From JANWKA01 sp035533815 (GTDB taxonomy: Bacteria > Bacteroidota > Bacteroidia > Chitinophagales > Chitinophagaceae): DNA of 64,000 bases. Where the stretch lies: assembly GCA_035533815.1 (NCBI GenBank), contig DATLTB010000103.1, forward strand, positions 1 through 64,000. The letters are read 5' to 3'. Below, in pieces: positions 8,521-17,336 of the stretch (the stretch's first letter is position 1; every line of letters starts with the position of its first letter). A program made the translations under genes and the position numbers. Under the pieces are notes generated by a model that had not been told where the DNA came from, ran no database searches, and saw only the letters and a list, made by a program, of their open reading frames with translations.

Positions 8521-9888
8521 TCAGAATAATTGCCGGTAAACCTCTTCTACTTTCCCAACCGGTACAATGCTGATATTGAACCTGGAAGTATCCAACCCCT
8601 TATTGTTTGCCCTGGAAATGAATATCTGGCTGAATCCCAATTTCTCTGCTTCTGTGATCCGCTGCTCAATCCGGTTTACGGATCTGATCTCCCCGCTAAG
8701 GCCAATTTCTCCTGCAAAGCAGATATTCTGGGCAATAGGTTTATCCTCAAAGGAAGATAGCAGGGCGCTCAGTACGGCCAGGTCAATGGATGGATCCTCC
8801 ACCCGGATACCCCCGGCAATGTTGAGAAACACGTCTTTTATTCCGAAATGGAAGCCTCCTCTTTTTTCCAGTACAGCCAGCAGGAGCTGAAGCCTGCGCA
8901 GATCAAATCCAGTGACTGTCCGCTGAGGGGTGCCGTACACGGAATTAGTGACAAGTGCCTGAGTCTCAATGAGCAAAGGCCGAAGTCCTTCCATGGTGGA
9001 AGCGATCGCAATGCCACTCAGCTGGTCTTCCCGTTCGGAGATCAGGATATCGGAAGGATTGGCCACCTGTTTCAACCCGTTGAGGGTCATTTCATACAAT
9101 CCCAGTTCCGCAGTAGACCCAAACCGGTTTTTCACCGTACGCAACATCCGGTAAACGTGATGATGGTCTCCTTCGAACTGGAGTACCGTATCCACCATAT
9201 GTTCCAGGATCTTAGGGCCCGCAATACTGCCATCCTTGGTGATGTGTCCGATCAGGAAAACCGGGGTTCCGGATTCCTTGGCGAACCGCTGCATTTCTGA
9301 GGCACATTCCCGGATTTGGGAAACACTGCCTGGTGCTGCATCAATATAAGCAGACTGGAGTGTTTGGATGGAATCCACAATGATCATCCCCGGCTGTAGC
9401 TTTTTGATTTCCTGAAAAATCGACTGGGTGGAAGTCTCCGTCAACAGATAAAATTGATCATTTCGACCGCCAACCCGGTCTGCCCTCATCTTGATCTGTT
9501 GTTCGCTTTCCTCACCGGTGACATAAAGGGTCCGGATATTTTTCAGCTGGAGCGCACATTGTAAAAACAGGGTGGATTTGCCGATGCCCGGCTCTCCAGC
9601 CACCAGGATGAGTGAACCGGCAACAATTCCTCCCCCTAAAACTCGGTTCAGTTCAGCGTCTGCGGTAATGATCCTTTTTTCCCCGCCACTTTCTATCTCT
9701 TCCAGTCCCACAGGTTTTACAGCTCTTTTCTGCTCCTGCTTCCACCCGTTTTCCCGGTTTGCCGGCTCTTTATGGATCAATTCCTCTACCATGGTATTCC
9801 ACTCTCCGCATCCGGGACATTTTCCCGTCCACTTTGTCGTTTCATAACCACAGCTCTGACAGAAAAAAGCTGTTTTAGTCTTATTCAT
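8521..9888 (-). CDS. radA: DNA repair protein RadA
   Basis: 455 residues, full length. An N-terminal zinc finger (C10, C13, C24, C27) is followed by a RecA-like ATPase with Walker A GEPGIGKST at 98-106, the RadA-specific KNRFG motif at 253-257 and a C-terminal Lon-protease-like domain. RadA drives branch migration in recombination intermediates in the cytosol. It is monocistronic here, with a large AT-rich gap in front. The sequence just upstream of the ATG contains TACCTTTA, one base off the -7 consensus. Confidence 0.96.
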   Translation of the reverse strand: MNKTKTAFFCQSCGYETTKWTGKCPGCGEWNTMVEELIHKEPANRENGWKQEQKRAVKPVGLEEIESGGEKRIITADAELNRVLGGGIVAGSLILVAGEPGIGKSTLFLQCALQLKNIRTLYVTGEESEQQIKMRADRVGGRNDQFYLLTETSTQSIFQEIKKLQPGMIIVDSIQTLQSAYIDAAPGSVSQIRECASEMQRFAKESGTPVFLIGHITKDGSIAGPKILEHMVDTVLQFEGDHHHVYRMLRTVKNRFGSTAELGLYEMTLNGLKQVANPSDILISEREDQLSGIAIASTMEGLRPLLIETQALVTNSVYGTPQRTVTGFDLRRLQLLLAVLEKRGGFHFGIKDVFLNIAGGIRVEDPSIDLAVLSALLSSFEDKPIAQNICFAGEIGLSGEIRSVNRIEQRITEAEKLGFSQIFISRANNKGLDTSRFNISIVPVGKVEEVYRQLF

Positions 9889-10022
9889 ATTTTAAAGGTA
9901 TTGGGATAATTCCATCATTGGAAATCGGATAAGGACTTACCCTTTCTCCGTGTATTCAATCGGGCGGATGGTTAATTTCAGGTTCGGAAAAACTCTTTTT
10001 TTTGCCGGATGGGGGATAAATG

Positions 10023-10060
10023 AAAAAGAGCCAGCAAAGATCGGTCTGCTGACTCTTTTT
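10023..10060 (-). terminator. Terminator-like hairpin, possibly bidirectional
   Basis: AAAAAGAGCCAGCA is followed after a 10-base loop by TGCTGACTCTTTTT. Read on the minus strand all 14 positions pair, one as U-G; on the plus strand the same position is a C-A mismatch. The stem is flanked by T-runs on both strands. No annotated gene ends here, so it may close an unannotated transcript. Confidence 0.5.
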
Positions 10061-10068
10061 ACTTACTA

Positions 10069-10104
10069 ACCCATTAAATTCGTGTGTAAATTAGTAAATG
10101 GGTA
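10069..10104. repeat. Inverted repeat next to the terminator-like hairpin
   Basis: ACCCATT, then AATT, a short loop, AATT and AATGGGT, with small internal bulges. Together with the neighbouring hairpin this looks like a folded RNA or an operator. Low statistical weight because of AT-richness. Confidence 0.35.
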
Positions 10105-10465
10105 GAGAATAAAAAAGTTTATTTAATTGTTGTTGATAACTTTTTCAGATTAATTTATTGTTAATATATAATGCTTATTTAACCAATTATTATATATCAT
10201 TAAATTAAAAAAACTCATTTTATTTTAGGGCGTTTTAATCAATCTTTAATACTGTTTTTTTTACCCTGATTCCCGGAAGAAAAGTTCTGCAAAATTCCAG
10301 TTTGCACATTAATATTATAAATATGAAAATTTGTCTGTTTTGTGCCATTATGGCATATAAATAATAAAACAACCCCTGGTTCCTGAAAAATCTTAATGCT
10401 GAAATCCCGGATAAAAGAGATCAGGTTAAACTCCCCCGGTTGGCCAAATTATTGTTGCAGGCAGT

Positions 10466-10473
10466 TACCTTTG
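10466..10473 (+). promoter_or_regulatory. -7 box of the zinc peptidase gene
   Basis: TACCTTTG, matching TAnnTTTG, 29 bp before the ATG at 10503. Confidence 0.5.
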
Positions 10474-10502
10474 CAGATCAACTGGTTTAAAATTCAACCG
10501 AT

Positions 10503-11210
10503 ATGATCCCCTTGTTTTATGGAAATGGTGGAATCTGGCTCCTGCTGTTATTAGTTGGGGGTGGCGGAGCCCTCGTGGGTTACAGAATGAAAACCAAGTT
10601 CAAGACCTATGGCGAAATTCCGCTTGTTGCCGGTTTATCCGGAAAGGAAGTAGCTGAAAAGATGCTGAAGGATAATGGAATATTCGATGTACAGGTTACT
10701 TCAGTGGAAGGTTTCCTCAGCGACCATTATAATCCCCTGACCAAGACCGTAAATCTCAGTCCTGAAGTTTATGCGGGAACCAGCATTGCTTCTGCAGCAG
10801 TGGCCGCCCATGAATGTGGTCATGCACTGCAGCATGCGCGTTCTTACAGCATGTTGATGCTCAGATCAAAACTGGTTCCCGCAGTACGTTTCAGTGCCGG
10901 CTTAGTCACCTGGATCCTGCTCATTGGGGTGCTTACCCTCCGCATCTTCCCCCAGGTGCTGCTGGCGGGGATAGTCTTATTTACCGTGACTACGATATTT
11001 TCCTTCATTACGCTGCCAGTGGAATTTGATGCATCCTCCCGTGCGCTGGTCTGGCTCAGTTCTTCCCGCTTGACTACCGGCGAGGAACAGGTTAAGATTA
11101 AGGATGCATTGTGGTGGGCAGCGATGACCTACCTGGTTGCCGCAATTTCTTCCCTAATCACCCTGATATATTATATCATGATCTTCCTGGGGGGGAGGAA
11201 CCGGAACTGA
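10503..11210 (+). CDS. YugP-type membrane zinc metallopeptidase
   Basis: 235 residues. An N-terminal membrane helix (about 10-27) is followed by a cytosolic or periplasmic peptidase domain with HECGH at 103-107 (the HExxH zinc motif, then H111) and at least two further membrane helices (about 130-165 and 205-228). This matches the Zn_peptidase_2 family (YugP), whose substrates are not established. The conserved block PVEFDASSRA near residue 177 probably supplies the third zinc ligand. It stands alone, 193 bp before the rplM operon on the same strand. Confidence 0.88.
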   Translation: MIPLFYGNGGIWLLLLLVGGGGALVGYRMKTKFKTYGEIPLVAGLSGKEVAEKMLKDNGIFDVQVTSVEGFLSDHYNPLTKTVNLSPEVYAGTSIASAAVAAHECGHALQHARSYSMLMLRSKLVPAVRFSAGLVTWILLIGVLTLRIFPQVLLAGIVLFTVTTIFSFITLPVEFDASSRALVWLSSSRLTTGEEQVKIKDALWWAAMTYLVAAISSLITLIYYIMIFLGGRNRN

Positions 11211-11375
11211 GCAATTGTTGATATTCCATCAGATTCCGGGATTTTTCCTCCCTGCCAACCTGTACTTTTACCCATGATAAATAATATTTATCAAAATTTT
11301 TATTGATAATCATAGCTTTATAAGGCATGTCATAAAAAATCCTTCATTTATCCTTATATATTCCTGCCTCCTGGT

Positions 11376-11383
11376 TACCTTTG
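11376..11383 (+). promoter_or_regulatory. -7 box of the rplM-rpsI operon
   Basis: TACCTTTG, matching TAnnTTTG, 20 bp before the GTG start of rplM. That places transcription start about 14 bases before the start codon. No clear TTTG at -33. Confidence 0.55.
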
Positions 11384-11403
11384 CCATCCAAAAAATACGC
11401 GCT

Positions 11404-11856
11404 GTGAATACGCTAAGCTTTAAAACAAAATCGGCCAACGATGCCATGGTCCTGCGCAACTGGTATGTAGTAGATGCCACGAACCTCACCCTGGGCAGGA
11501 TGTGTGCCCGTATCGCAGGAGTGCTCCGGGGCAAAACCAAACCCTATTTCACTCCGCATACAGATTGCGGCGATTATGTGATCGTCATCAATGCCGAGAA
11601 AGTGGTACTGACCGGTAATAAAATGAAGGACAAGGCATACATCACCTATTCCGGATACCCCGGGGGACAGAAATCCGAATCTGCTAAAGACCTGATTAGC
11701 AGGAGGCCTGAAGCTGCGGTAGAAAGAGCGATCAAGGGAATGCTTCCTAAAAACCGGCTCGGCAGGCAGATGTTCAAAAAATTGTTTGTTTATGCAGGAG
11801 CACAGCATCCCCACATCGCCCAGAAACCACAGGCCCTGATCTTTAACCGAATTTAA
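11404..11856 (+). CDS. rplM: 50S ribosomal protein L13
   Basis: 150 residues starting at GTG. Bacteroidota L13 proteins begin with M-x-TLSFKT, which supports the GTG rather than the ATG at 11443. Recognisable blocks are [35 protein letters not shown] and [22 protein letters not shown]13 binds 23S rRNA early in large-subunit assembly. It is followed by rpsI after 11 bp, the universal rplM-rpsI pair. Confidence 0.97.
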   Translation: MNTLSFKTKSANDAMVLRNWYVVDATNLTLGRMCARIAGVLRGKTKPYFTPHTDCGDYVIVINAEKVVLTGNKMKDKAYITYSGYPGGQKSESAKDLISRRPEAAVERAIKGMLPKNRLGRQMFKKLFVYAGAQHPHIAQKPQALIFNRI

Positions 11857-11867
11857 GTTCAACATTC

Positions 11868-12257
11868 ATGGAAAAACAAAAAAGCACCATTGGCCGCAGG
11901 AAAGAAGCTGTCGCTACCGTAGTGCTCTCCAAAGGCACCGGTAACCTGATCGTTAACGGTAAAGATTATAAAAGCTATTTCCCCCTGATTTACCTCCAAA
12001 ACCAGGTCGAACTTCCTTTTAAGACCCTGGACGCTATGGACAAATTTGATGCGATCATTACCCTCCAGGGTGGAGGTAACAAAGGGCAGGCCGAGGCTGC
12101 CAAGCTGGGTATTTCCAGGGGATTATGCGATATCAGTGCAGATTTCCGGCCTGCCCTGAAACATGCCGGCCTCCTGAGAAGGGATCCCCGGTCCGTAGAA
12201 CGGAAAAAACCAGGCAGAAAGAAAGCCCGTAAAAGCTTCCAGTTCTCCAAACGGTAG
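11868..12257 (+). CDS. rpsI: 30S ribosomal protein S9
   Basis: 129 residues with the S9 signatures GRRKEAVA at the N-terminus, GGGNKGQAEAAKLGISRGL in the middle and the basic tail ending FSKR, whose terminal arginine reaches the decoding P site in the family. It lies 11 bp after rplM and 57 bp before rpsB and is evidently co-transcribed with both. Confidence 0.97.
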   Translation: MEKQKSTIGRRKEAVATVVLSKGTGNLIVNGKDYKSYFPLIYLQNQVELPFKTLDAMDKFDAIITLQGGGNKGQAEAAKLGISRGLCDISADFRPALKHAGLLRRDPRSVERKKPGRKKARKSFQFSKR

Positions 12258-12314
12258 ATCGGGGAACTTATACGGTATCGGCATTACTTCATTAAACATC
12301 AACAATTCAAGTAC

Positions 12315-13190
12315 ATGGAAGAAAATACTCCCTCTCTGCAGCAACAATTACTGGAAGCAGGCGTGCATTTCGGGCACCTGAAGAAAAAATGGAATCCGAA
12401 AATGCTGCCTTACATCTTTGCGGAGAAAAAAGGCATTCACATTATTGACCTTAACAAAACGGTGGAAAGCCTGCAGGAAGCTGCTTCGGCCCTCAAATCC
12501 ATTGCTAAGAGCGGCAAGAAGATCATGTATGTGGCTACTAAGAAACAAGCCAAGGAAATTGTGATGGATGCAGCAAAACTGGTGAACATGCCCTTTGCTA
12601 CCGAGAGATGGCTGGGTGGCATGCTGACCAATTTCAGCACGATCCGTAAAAGTGTGAAGAAAATGCAGGGCATAGAAAAAATGCTGTCAGACGGTACTTT
12701 TGAAAATATCACCAAGAAGGAAAGATTGTCCCTTTCCAGGGACAGGGATAAAATGGATAAGGTGCTTGGAGGGATTTCCCAGCTGGCCCGGGTTCCCGCC
12801 GCCCTTTTTATTGTAGATATCAGCCATGAGCATATTGCCTTGGCTGAAGCAAGACGCCTTAATATCACCACTTTTGGCATGGTGGACACGAATTCTGATC
12901 CGACTAAGGTGGATTTTCCCGTTCCTTCCAATGATGATGCCACCAAGTCCATCGCCATCATCACCAGTTACATCACTGCTGCCATTGCCGAAGGTCTTGC
13001 AGAGCGGGCGAGTGAAAAGGAAGAGGTCGTGGAAGAAGATGAGAACTCAGATAAAAAGTCCAGGAAATTTGAACTGGAAACTGAAGAAGAAAGAAGTGCC
13101 CGGAGGTCCAGGGGTGGAGGAACCAATCCTCCGAAACGAAGGACCCCCATGGCAGGAGGCGGAGGCAGAAGGCCACCACACCGGAGATAA
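12315..13190 (+). CDS. rpsB: 30S ribosomal protein S2 with long basic C-terminal tail
   Basis: 291 residues. Residues 1 to about 228 are a normal S2 (AGVHFGHLKKKWNPKM, ERWLGGMLTNFSTI, DTNSDPTKVDFPVPSNDDA). After that comes an acidic stretch (EKEEVVEEDEN) and then an Arg/Gly/Pro-rich tail ending in GGGGRRPPHRR. The tail is about 60 residues beyond the usual S2 end. S2 joins the small subunit late and contacts S1 and the mRNA exit region. It sits between rpsI and tsf, the usual order. Confidence 0.96.
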   Translation: MEENTPSLQQQLLEAGVHFGHLKKKWNPKMLPYIFAEKKGIHIIDLNKTVESLQEAASALKSIAKSGKKIMYVATKKQAKEIVMDAAKLVNMPFATERWLGGMLTNFSTIRKSVKKMQGIEKMLSDGTFENITKKERLSLSRDRDKMDKVLGGISQLARVPAALFIVDISHEHIALAEARRLNITTFGMVDTNSDPTKVDFPVPSNDDATKSIAIITSYITAAIAEGLAERASEKEEVVEEDENSDKKSRKFELETEEERSARRSRGGGTNPPKRRTPMAGGGGRRPPHRR

Positions 13191-13254
13191 TTCCCGCATG
13201 ACCGAAATCTTTTCCCGTTCCTATACCTGTCTTCTCCGGCAGGCATCCTAAATC

Positions 13255-13271
13255 ATTAATTCAGAATTAAT
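13255..13271. repeat. Perfect palindrome just upstream of tsf
   Basis: ATTAATTC-A-GAATTAAT, eight paired bases on each side of a central A, ending five bases before the tsf ATG. It would enclose any ribosome-binding sequence, so could modulate tsf translation, but AT-only half-sites of this size also arise by chance. Confidence 0.35.
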
Positions 13272-13276
13272 ATAAT

Positions 13277-14107
13277 ATGACAACTATAACGGCGGCTGAA
13301 GTCAATAAACTTCGCCAACAGACCGGGGCTGGGATGATGGATTGCCGCAAAGCGCTTGTGGAAAGCGAAGGTGATTTTGAAAAAGCCATCGATTACCTTC
13401 GGAAAAAAGGCGCCAAGGTGGCGGCCCTGAGATCGGATCGCGATGCCCGAGAAGGCGTGGTGATTGCTGCTACGGCGGAGGATGGGAAATCCGGAGTGAT
13501 CATCACCCTCAGCTGCGAAACTGATTTTGTAGCCAAGAATGCTGCATTCATCGCTTTTGCTCAAGCGGTGGCCAACACCGCCTTAACCGGTCATTTCTCA
13601 TCCCTGGAAGCCCTGAATGCTGCTCCCTTTCAGGGTGCCACCGTGAATGATAAAGTGATGGAACAGGTAGGCCGCATCGGAGAAAAAGTCAGTATATCCA
13701 GGCTGGAAAGGATACAGGCGGATGGGGTAGTTTCCTATATCCATGCAGGCAACCGGATGGCTGTACTGGTGGGCCTGAACAAGCCATTGAATAATGGCGT
13801 TGCTTCAGCCGGAAAGGATGTGGCCATGCAGATCGCAGCCATGAATCCGATAGCCGTTGACCAGGCAAGCATTCCAGAATCTGTATTGAACAGGGAAAAG
13901 GAAATTGCCATTGAGCAGGTTAAGGCAGAGGGGAAACCCGCCGGAATAGCTGAAAAAATTGCCATGGGGAAGCTGAATAAATTTTTCAAAGATAATACCT
14001 TGCTGGCCCAGCCCTTCGTGAAGGACACCAATCAGACTGTGGCTGATTTTCTGCATTCAGTGGATCCGGGCCTTCTCGTAACCCTATTCAAGCGGGTAAG
14101 CCTGTGA
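13277..14107 (+). CDS. tsf: Elongation factor Ts
   Basis: 276 residues. The N-terminal UBA-like domain (VNKLRQQTGAGMMDCRKALVES), the TDFVAKN motif that contacts EF-Tu, and two core subdomains are all present. EF-Ts recycles EF-Tu-GDP to EF-Tu-GTP. It follows rpsB by 86 bp as in most bacteria and is likely in the same transcript. Confidence 0.97.
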   Translation: MTTITAAEVNKLRQQTGAGMMDCRKALVESEGDFEKAIDYLRKKGAKVAALRSDRDAREGVVIAATAEDGKSGVIITLSCETDFVAKNAAFIAFAQAVANTALTGHFSSLEALNAAPFQGATVNDKVMEQVGRIGEKVSISRLERIQADGVVSYIHAGNRMAVLVGLNKPLNNGVASAGKDVAMQIAAMNPIAVDQASIPESVLNREKEIAIEQVKAEGKPAGIAEKIAMGKLNKFFKDNTLLAQPFVKDTNQTVADFLHSVDPGLLVTLFKRVSL

Positions 14108-14318
14108 TAAATGGCCCTGATCCGGATCAGGTATATCCGAGAGAATTGCGGCTTCCATCAGGGTGGTCTCCCATTGGATATTGTATATCCATGAGGTTTG
14201 TTTTAAAACTGATCCGGCCCTGATTATTCCCCGAGTTATGGGCAATCCGGCAACAAACACCCATTATCTGTCGTAATTTTTCTATCTTAGATATTCCAAT
14301 TCTATCCAATACCTGCAC

Positions 14319-15032
14319 ATGGGTCCCCTGTACAAACGAATCTTACTGAAACTCAGCGGGGAATCTTTAATGGGGAAGGAAAATTACGGTATTGATCCGA
14401 AGGTGGTGGCACAGTATGCCCGTGATATCAAGTCGATAGCTGACCTGGGAGTACAGGTAGCTGTAGTCATCGGTGGCGGAAACATTTACAGGGGCATGAA
14501 CGGAGAGGAGTCAGGCATTGAAAGGGCCCAGGGGGATTATATGGGTATGCTGGCCACAGTCATCAATGGAATGGCCCTGCAAAGCGGACTGGAGAAAGCT
14601 GGTCTCTTTACCCGCCTGCAATCCGCGATAAAAATGGAACAGATCGCTGAACCCTATATCCGACGGCGGGCCATCCGCCACCTGGAAAAGGGAAGGATTG
14701 TGATTTTTGGGGCAGGAACCGGAAATCCCTATTTCACCACCGATACAGCCGCTTCCCTGAGGGCCATCGAGATCGAAGCCAATGTGATCCTGAAAGGTAC
14801 GCGGGTGGATGGGATTTACTCTGCAGATCCTGAAATAGACAAATCCGCCACCCGGTATGAGACTATTACTTTCAAGGAAGTTTACAGAAATGACCTGAAT
14901 GTGATGGACATGACGGCATTCACCCTATGTCAGGAAAACAACCTCCCCATAATTGTATTTGATATCAATACTCCGGGAAATCTGCTCCGTGTGGTCAACG
15001 GGGAAAAAGTAGGTACCCTGGTAAAAGGCTGA
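14319..15032 (+). CDS. pyrH: UMP kinase
   Basis: 237 residues, the usual length. Visible are the N-terminal [10 protein letters not shown], the glycine-rich [10 protein letters not shown] and the ATP-binding [13 protein letters not shown] block. It phosphorylates UMP to UDP with ATP as a hexamer in the cytosol. It follows tsf after 211 bp, but the ribosome recycling factor gene (frr) that usually comes next is absent; pdxH takes its place 50 bp downstream. Confidence 0.96.
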   Translation: MGPLYKRILLKLSGESLMGKENYGIDPKVVAQYARDIKSIADLGVQVAVVIGGGNIYRGMNGEESGIERAQGDYMGMLATVINGMALQSGLEKAGLFTRLQSAIKMEQIAEPYIRRRAIRHLEKGRIVIFGAGTGNPYFTTDTAASLRAIEIEANVILKGTRVDGIYSADPEIDKSATRYETITFKEVYRNDLNVMDMTAFTLCQENNLPIIVFDINTPGNLLRVVNGEKVGTLVKG

Positions 15033-15082
15033 ACTCGTTCCGTCATTTTTTCCTCATTATCTTTACCTGGCAAATCAGCCTG

Positions 15083-15730
15083 ATGGATCATCCTGAATTA
15101 TCCGGTATGCGCAATAATTATCGCCAGGGTCTGCTGGATGAAAGTCAAGCGAATCCTGACCCTTTCAATCAGTTCAGCCTGTGGTTTAGCGATGCCCTGG
15201 ACAAGGGTATTAAAGAACCAAACGCAATGACACTGGCCACCGCCGGGAGCAATGGACGCCCCTCAGCCCGGATTGTGCTGATGAAGGGATTTACTGAAAA
15301 GGGTTTTATCTTCTATACGGATTATTCCAGCAGAAAGGGCAGGCAGCTGGCAGCTAATCCTTATGGCGCTCTTGTATTTCTCTGGAAAGAATTGGAAAGA
15401 CAGGTCAGGGTGGAAGGCAAGGTGGTTATGACCAGTCCTGAACAAAGTGATCATTATTTCAATAGCAGACCGGAAGGGAGCCGGATCAGTGCCCTGGCTT
15501 CCCACCAAAGCAGGGTCATATCTGACCGGACTATCCTGGAAAAGACCACGCAAATATTCGGGGAAAATTTCCGGGGAAAGCCGATACCACGTCCTGCCCG
15601 ATGGGGCGGATACCTCCTTCAACCAGGTATGTTCGAGTTCTGGCAGGGAAGATCCGATCGCCTGCATGACCGGCTGCAATATAACAGGGTAAGGTCCGGA
15701 AGTTGGAAGATGGTGAGGCTCGCCCCTTGA
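15083..15730 (+). CDS. pdxH: Pyridoxamine/pyridoxine 5'-phosphate oxidase
   Basis: 215 residues, full length. Recognisable blocks include NAMTLATAGSNGRPSARIVLMKG (FMN binding), FYTDYSSRKGRQLAANPY, QVRVEGKV and the C-terminal FWQGRSDRLHDR, which contacts the substrate phosphate. It makes pyridoxal 5'-phosphate using FMN and oxygen, so it implies aerobic growth. It ends 13 bp from the stop of the convergent THX gene. Confidence 0.95.
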   Translation: MDHPELSGMRNNYRQGLLDESQANPDPFNQFSLWFSDALDKGIKEPNAMTLATAGSNGRPSARIVLMKGFTEKGFIFYTDYSSRKGRQLAANPYGALVFLWKELERQVRVEGKVVMTSPEQSDHYFNSRPEGSRISALASHQSRVISDRTILEKTTQIFGENFRGKPIPRPARWGGYLLQPGMFEFWQGRSDRLHDRLQYNRVRSGSWKMVRLAP

Positions 15731-15743
15731 AAATATCTGCTGA

Positions 15744-15863
15744 TTATCCCTTTGTTCCAGCCGGCTTGGAACTTGTTTTTTTCTTGTTCCTGGCTGGACG
15801 GGATTTGCCGAATGAACCCTTGTTGATTTTTCCCTTTTTGGTTTTTATATCTCCCTTTCCCAT
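15744..15863 (-). CDS. 30S ribosomal protein THX
   Basis: A 39-residue, strongly basic ORF. It begins MGKGDIKTKKGKINKGSFGK, which is the THX signature (consensus MGKGDKKTxxGKIxxGSYGKxRP), and ends in a Lys/Ser-rich tail. THX is a small peptide bound in the head of the 30S subunit. It lies between pdxH and HU, pointing against pdxH. The stop TAA is at 15744-15746. Confidence 0.88.
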   Translation of the reverse strand: MGKGDIKTKKGKINKGSFGKSRPARNKKKTSSKPAGTKG

Positions 15864-15902
15864 AATGAATGCCCTGGGGGTTTAATGATGTGCTTAAAGA
15901 AA

Positions 15903-15933
15903 AAAAGCAAGGAACTAAGGTTGCCTTGCTTTT
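15903..15933 (-). terminator. Rho-independent terminator of the HU gene
   Basis: A perfect 10-bp stem (AAAAGCAAGG / CCTTGCTTTT) with an 11-base loop, followed on the minus strand by a T-rich run. It begins 20 bp downstream of the HU stop. Confidence 0.85.
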
Positions 15934-15952
15934 AATAAGTTGATGCTGCCTT

Positions 15953-16225
15953 TTATTTCAACTTGGAAGAAAATTCCTTGCCTGCCTTGAACTTAGCCAC
16001 TTTTTTTGCAGGAATGTTGATGACCTTGTTCGTCTGCGGGTTGCGGCCTTTTCTCGCAGAGCGTTTGGTGACAGAAAAAGTGCCGAAGCCCACCAGGGTA
16101 ACCTTGCCTCCTTTTCTCAGTGAATCCACAACGGATTTGGTAAAAGAGTCCAGGGAATCATTAGCCTGGGTTTTGTTGATGCCGGCATCTTTGGCGATTT
16201 TGTCGATTAATTCGGCTTTGTTCAT
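15953..16225 (-). CDS. HU-family DNA-binding protein
   Basis: 90 residues, canonical HU length. MNKAELIDKIAKDAGINKTQA is followed by GFGTFSVTKRSARKGRNPQT, the beta-arm that inserts into the DNA minor groove. It dimerises and bends DNA as a nucleoid protein. It is monocistronic, with its own full promoter upstream and a strong terminator downstream. HU and IHF subunits cannot be fully told apart by eye, but the RNPQT arm favours HU. Confidence 0.95.
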   Translation of the reverse strand: MNKAELIDKIAKDAGINKTQANDSLDSFTKSVVDSLRKGGKVTLVGFGTFSVTKRSARKGRNPQTNKVINIPAKKVAKFKAGKEFSSKLK

Positions 16226-16268
16226 AATTTTTTGAATTTAAGAATGAGGAATAATTTTTGGATACTGA

Positions 16269-16299
16269 CAAATATAGTGCGTTTTGTTACATTACCAAA
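16269..16299 (-). promoter_or_regulatory. Complete Bacteroidota sigma-A promoter of HU
   Basis: On the minus strand TTTG (16296-16299), exactly 19 bases, then TATATTTG (16269-16276). This matches the Bacteroidota consensus TTTG-N19-TAnnTTTG perfectly. It is 43 bp before the HU ATG. Confidence 0.85.
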
Positions 16300-16556
16300 T
16301 AATTTGAACGAATATTTTCCTAAATAATTTTTGCTGAAAGTTGCTGCAGGCAATGCTTTCAGCGGAATTTTCCCTGGAGCCATTTTGCAAGCCGTGTTGT
16401 CCTGATTTACCGGACTTTACCCAGGCCTTCCGTCAGGTAACTGAATGATCCAATGCAGGTCACGCCAACAATACATAATCCCTGTAATCCCGGCCAGGCA
16501 AGGCTTTCGCCGCCCCAGGTGAATGATCCATAGGATAAAAATTCAGGGTATTCCTC
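16300..16556. other. Intergenic stretch between HU and exonuclease III
   Basis: Upstream of the HU promoter and downstream of the exonuclease gene. No ORF, hairpin with T-run or repeat was recognised. Confidence 0.4.
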
Positions 16557-17336
16557 TCATACCTGCAGATCCAGCTGGACAGGACAATGATCACTGTGCT
16601 TCACATCCGGCATGATTTCCGCAGACAGCAGCCTGTTTTTCAGATTTTCCGTGGTATTGATATAATCAATCCGCCAACCCTTATTCTGGAGCCGTACGCT
16701 GGGGAAGCGCTGGCTCCACCAGGTATACCGTTGGGGTTCCGGATGAAACTGCCTGAAAGTATCCATCCAGCCACCCGAAAAAAACTGATCCATCCAGGCC
16801 CGTTCATCCGGAAGAAAGCCGGAAGAATATTTATTCCCCTTCGGGTCGTGGATATCTATTTCTTTATGGGCAATATTATAATCCCCGCAGAGTATCAGCC
16901 GCGGGTAAGTTTTTCTGAGCTTATCCAAATAACCCTGAAAATCCTTCAGCCAGCTATATTTGAACTGTTGTCTTTCATCGCCCGAGGTTCCGGATGGAAA
17001 GTAGGCATTGATCAACCGGAAATCCCCAAAATTCAGCTGGATCACCCTTCCCTCCCCATCACTGGTAGTATGACGATGCCCATATTCTACTTTGTCGGGT
17101 TTGACTTTAGTGAAGACAGCCACACCACTGTATCCTTTTTTCAGGGAAGAGGGAAACCAGTATTGTTCATAGCCCAGTTTACTGAAAAGGGCGGCATCTA
17201 CATTTTCCCTGGCAGCCTTGATTTCCTGAAGGCATACGATATCGGCTGAAGAACTGGCTAACCAATCCATAAAGCCCTTACTGATAGCAGCACGTAGGCC
17301 GTTGACATTATAAGAAATGATGCGGAGCGTACCCAT
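16557..17336 (-). CDS. xth: Exodeoxyribonuclease III
   Basis: 259 residues from the ATG at 17336 (MGTLRIISYNVNGLRAA); the frame runs further upstream but the family starts at this point. Endonuclease/exonuclease/phosphatase motifs are LRIISYNVNG, LQEIKA (catalytic Glu), GDYNIAHKEIDIHDP (Asp/Asn) and the C-terminal DVKHSDHCPV (Asp-His pair). It cuts at abasic sites and trims 3' ends in base-excision repair. It is divergent from the aldo-keto reductase gene across about 100 bp. Confidence 0.94.
   Translation of the reverse strand: MGTLRIISYNVNGLRAAISKGFMDWLASSSADIVCLQEIKAARENVDAALFSKLGYEQYWFPSSLKKGYSGVAVFTKVKPDKVEYGHRHTTSDGEGRVIQLNFGDFRLINAYFPSGTSGDERQQFKYSWLKDFQGYLDKLRKTYPRLILCGDYNIAHKEIDIHDPKGNKYSSGFLPDERAWMDQFFSGGWMDTFRQFHPEPQRYTWWSQRFPSVRLQNKGWRIDYINTTENLKNRLLSAEIMPDVKHSDHCPVQLDLQV

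Larger units (their letters stand above)
9889..10502. other. AT-rich intergenic gap with two hairpins
   Basis: A 614-bp gene-free stretch, markedly AT-rich from about 10065 to 10350. It holds a terminator-like hairpin (10023-10060), a second hairpin (about 10069-10104), a single DnaA-box-like TGTTGATAA near 10130 and the -7 box of the zinc peptidase gene at 10466. No ORF with coding character was seen. It could encode a small RNA; see findings. Confidence 0.5.

Noticed and set aside
10065..10350. AT-rich block with one DnaA-box-like site as a replication origin
   Set aside because: Only one near-match (TGTTGATAA) and no cluster of boxes; no dnaA or gid genes nearby.
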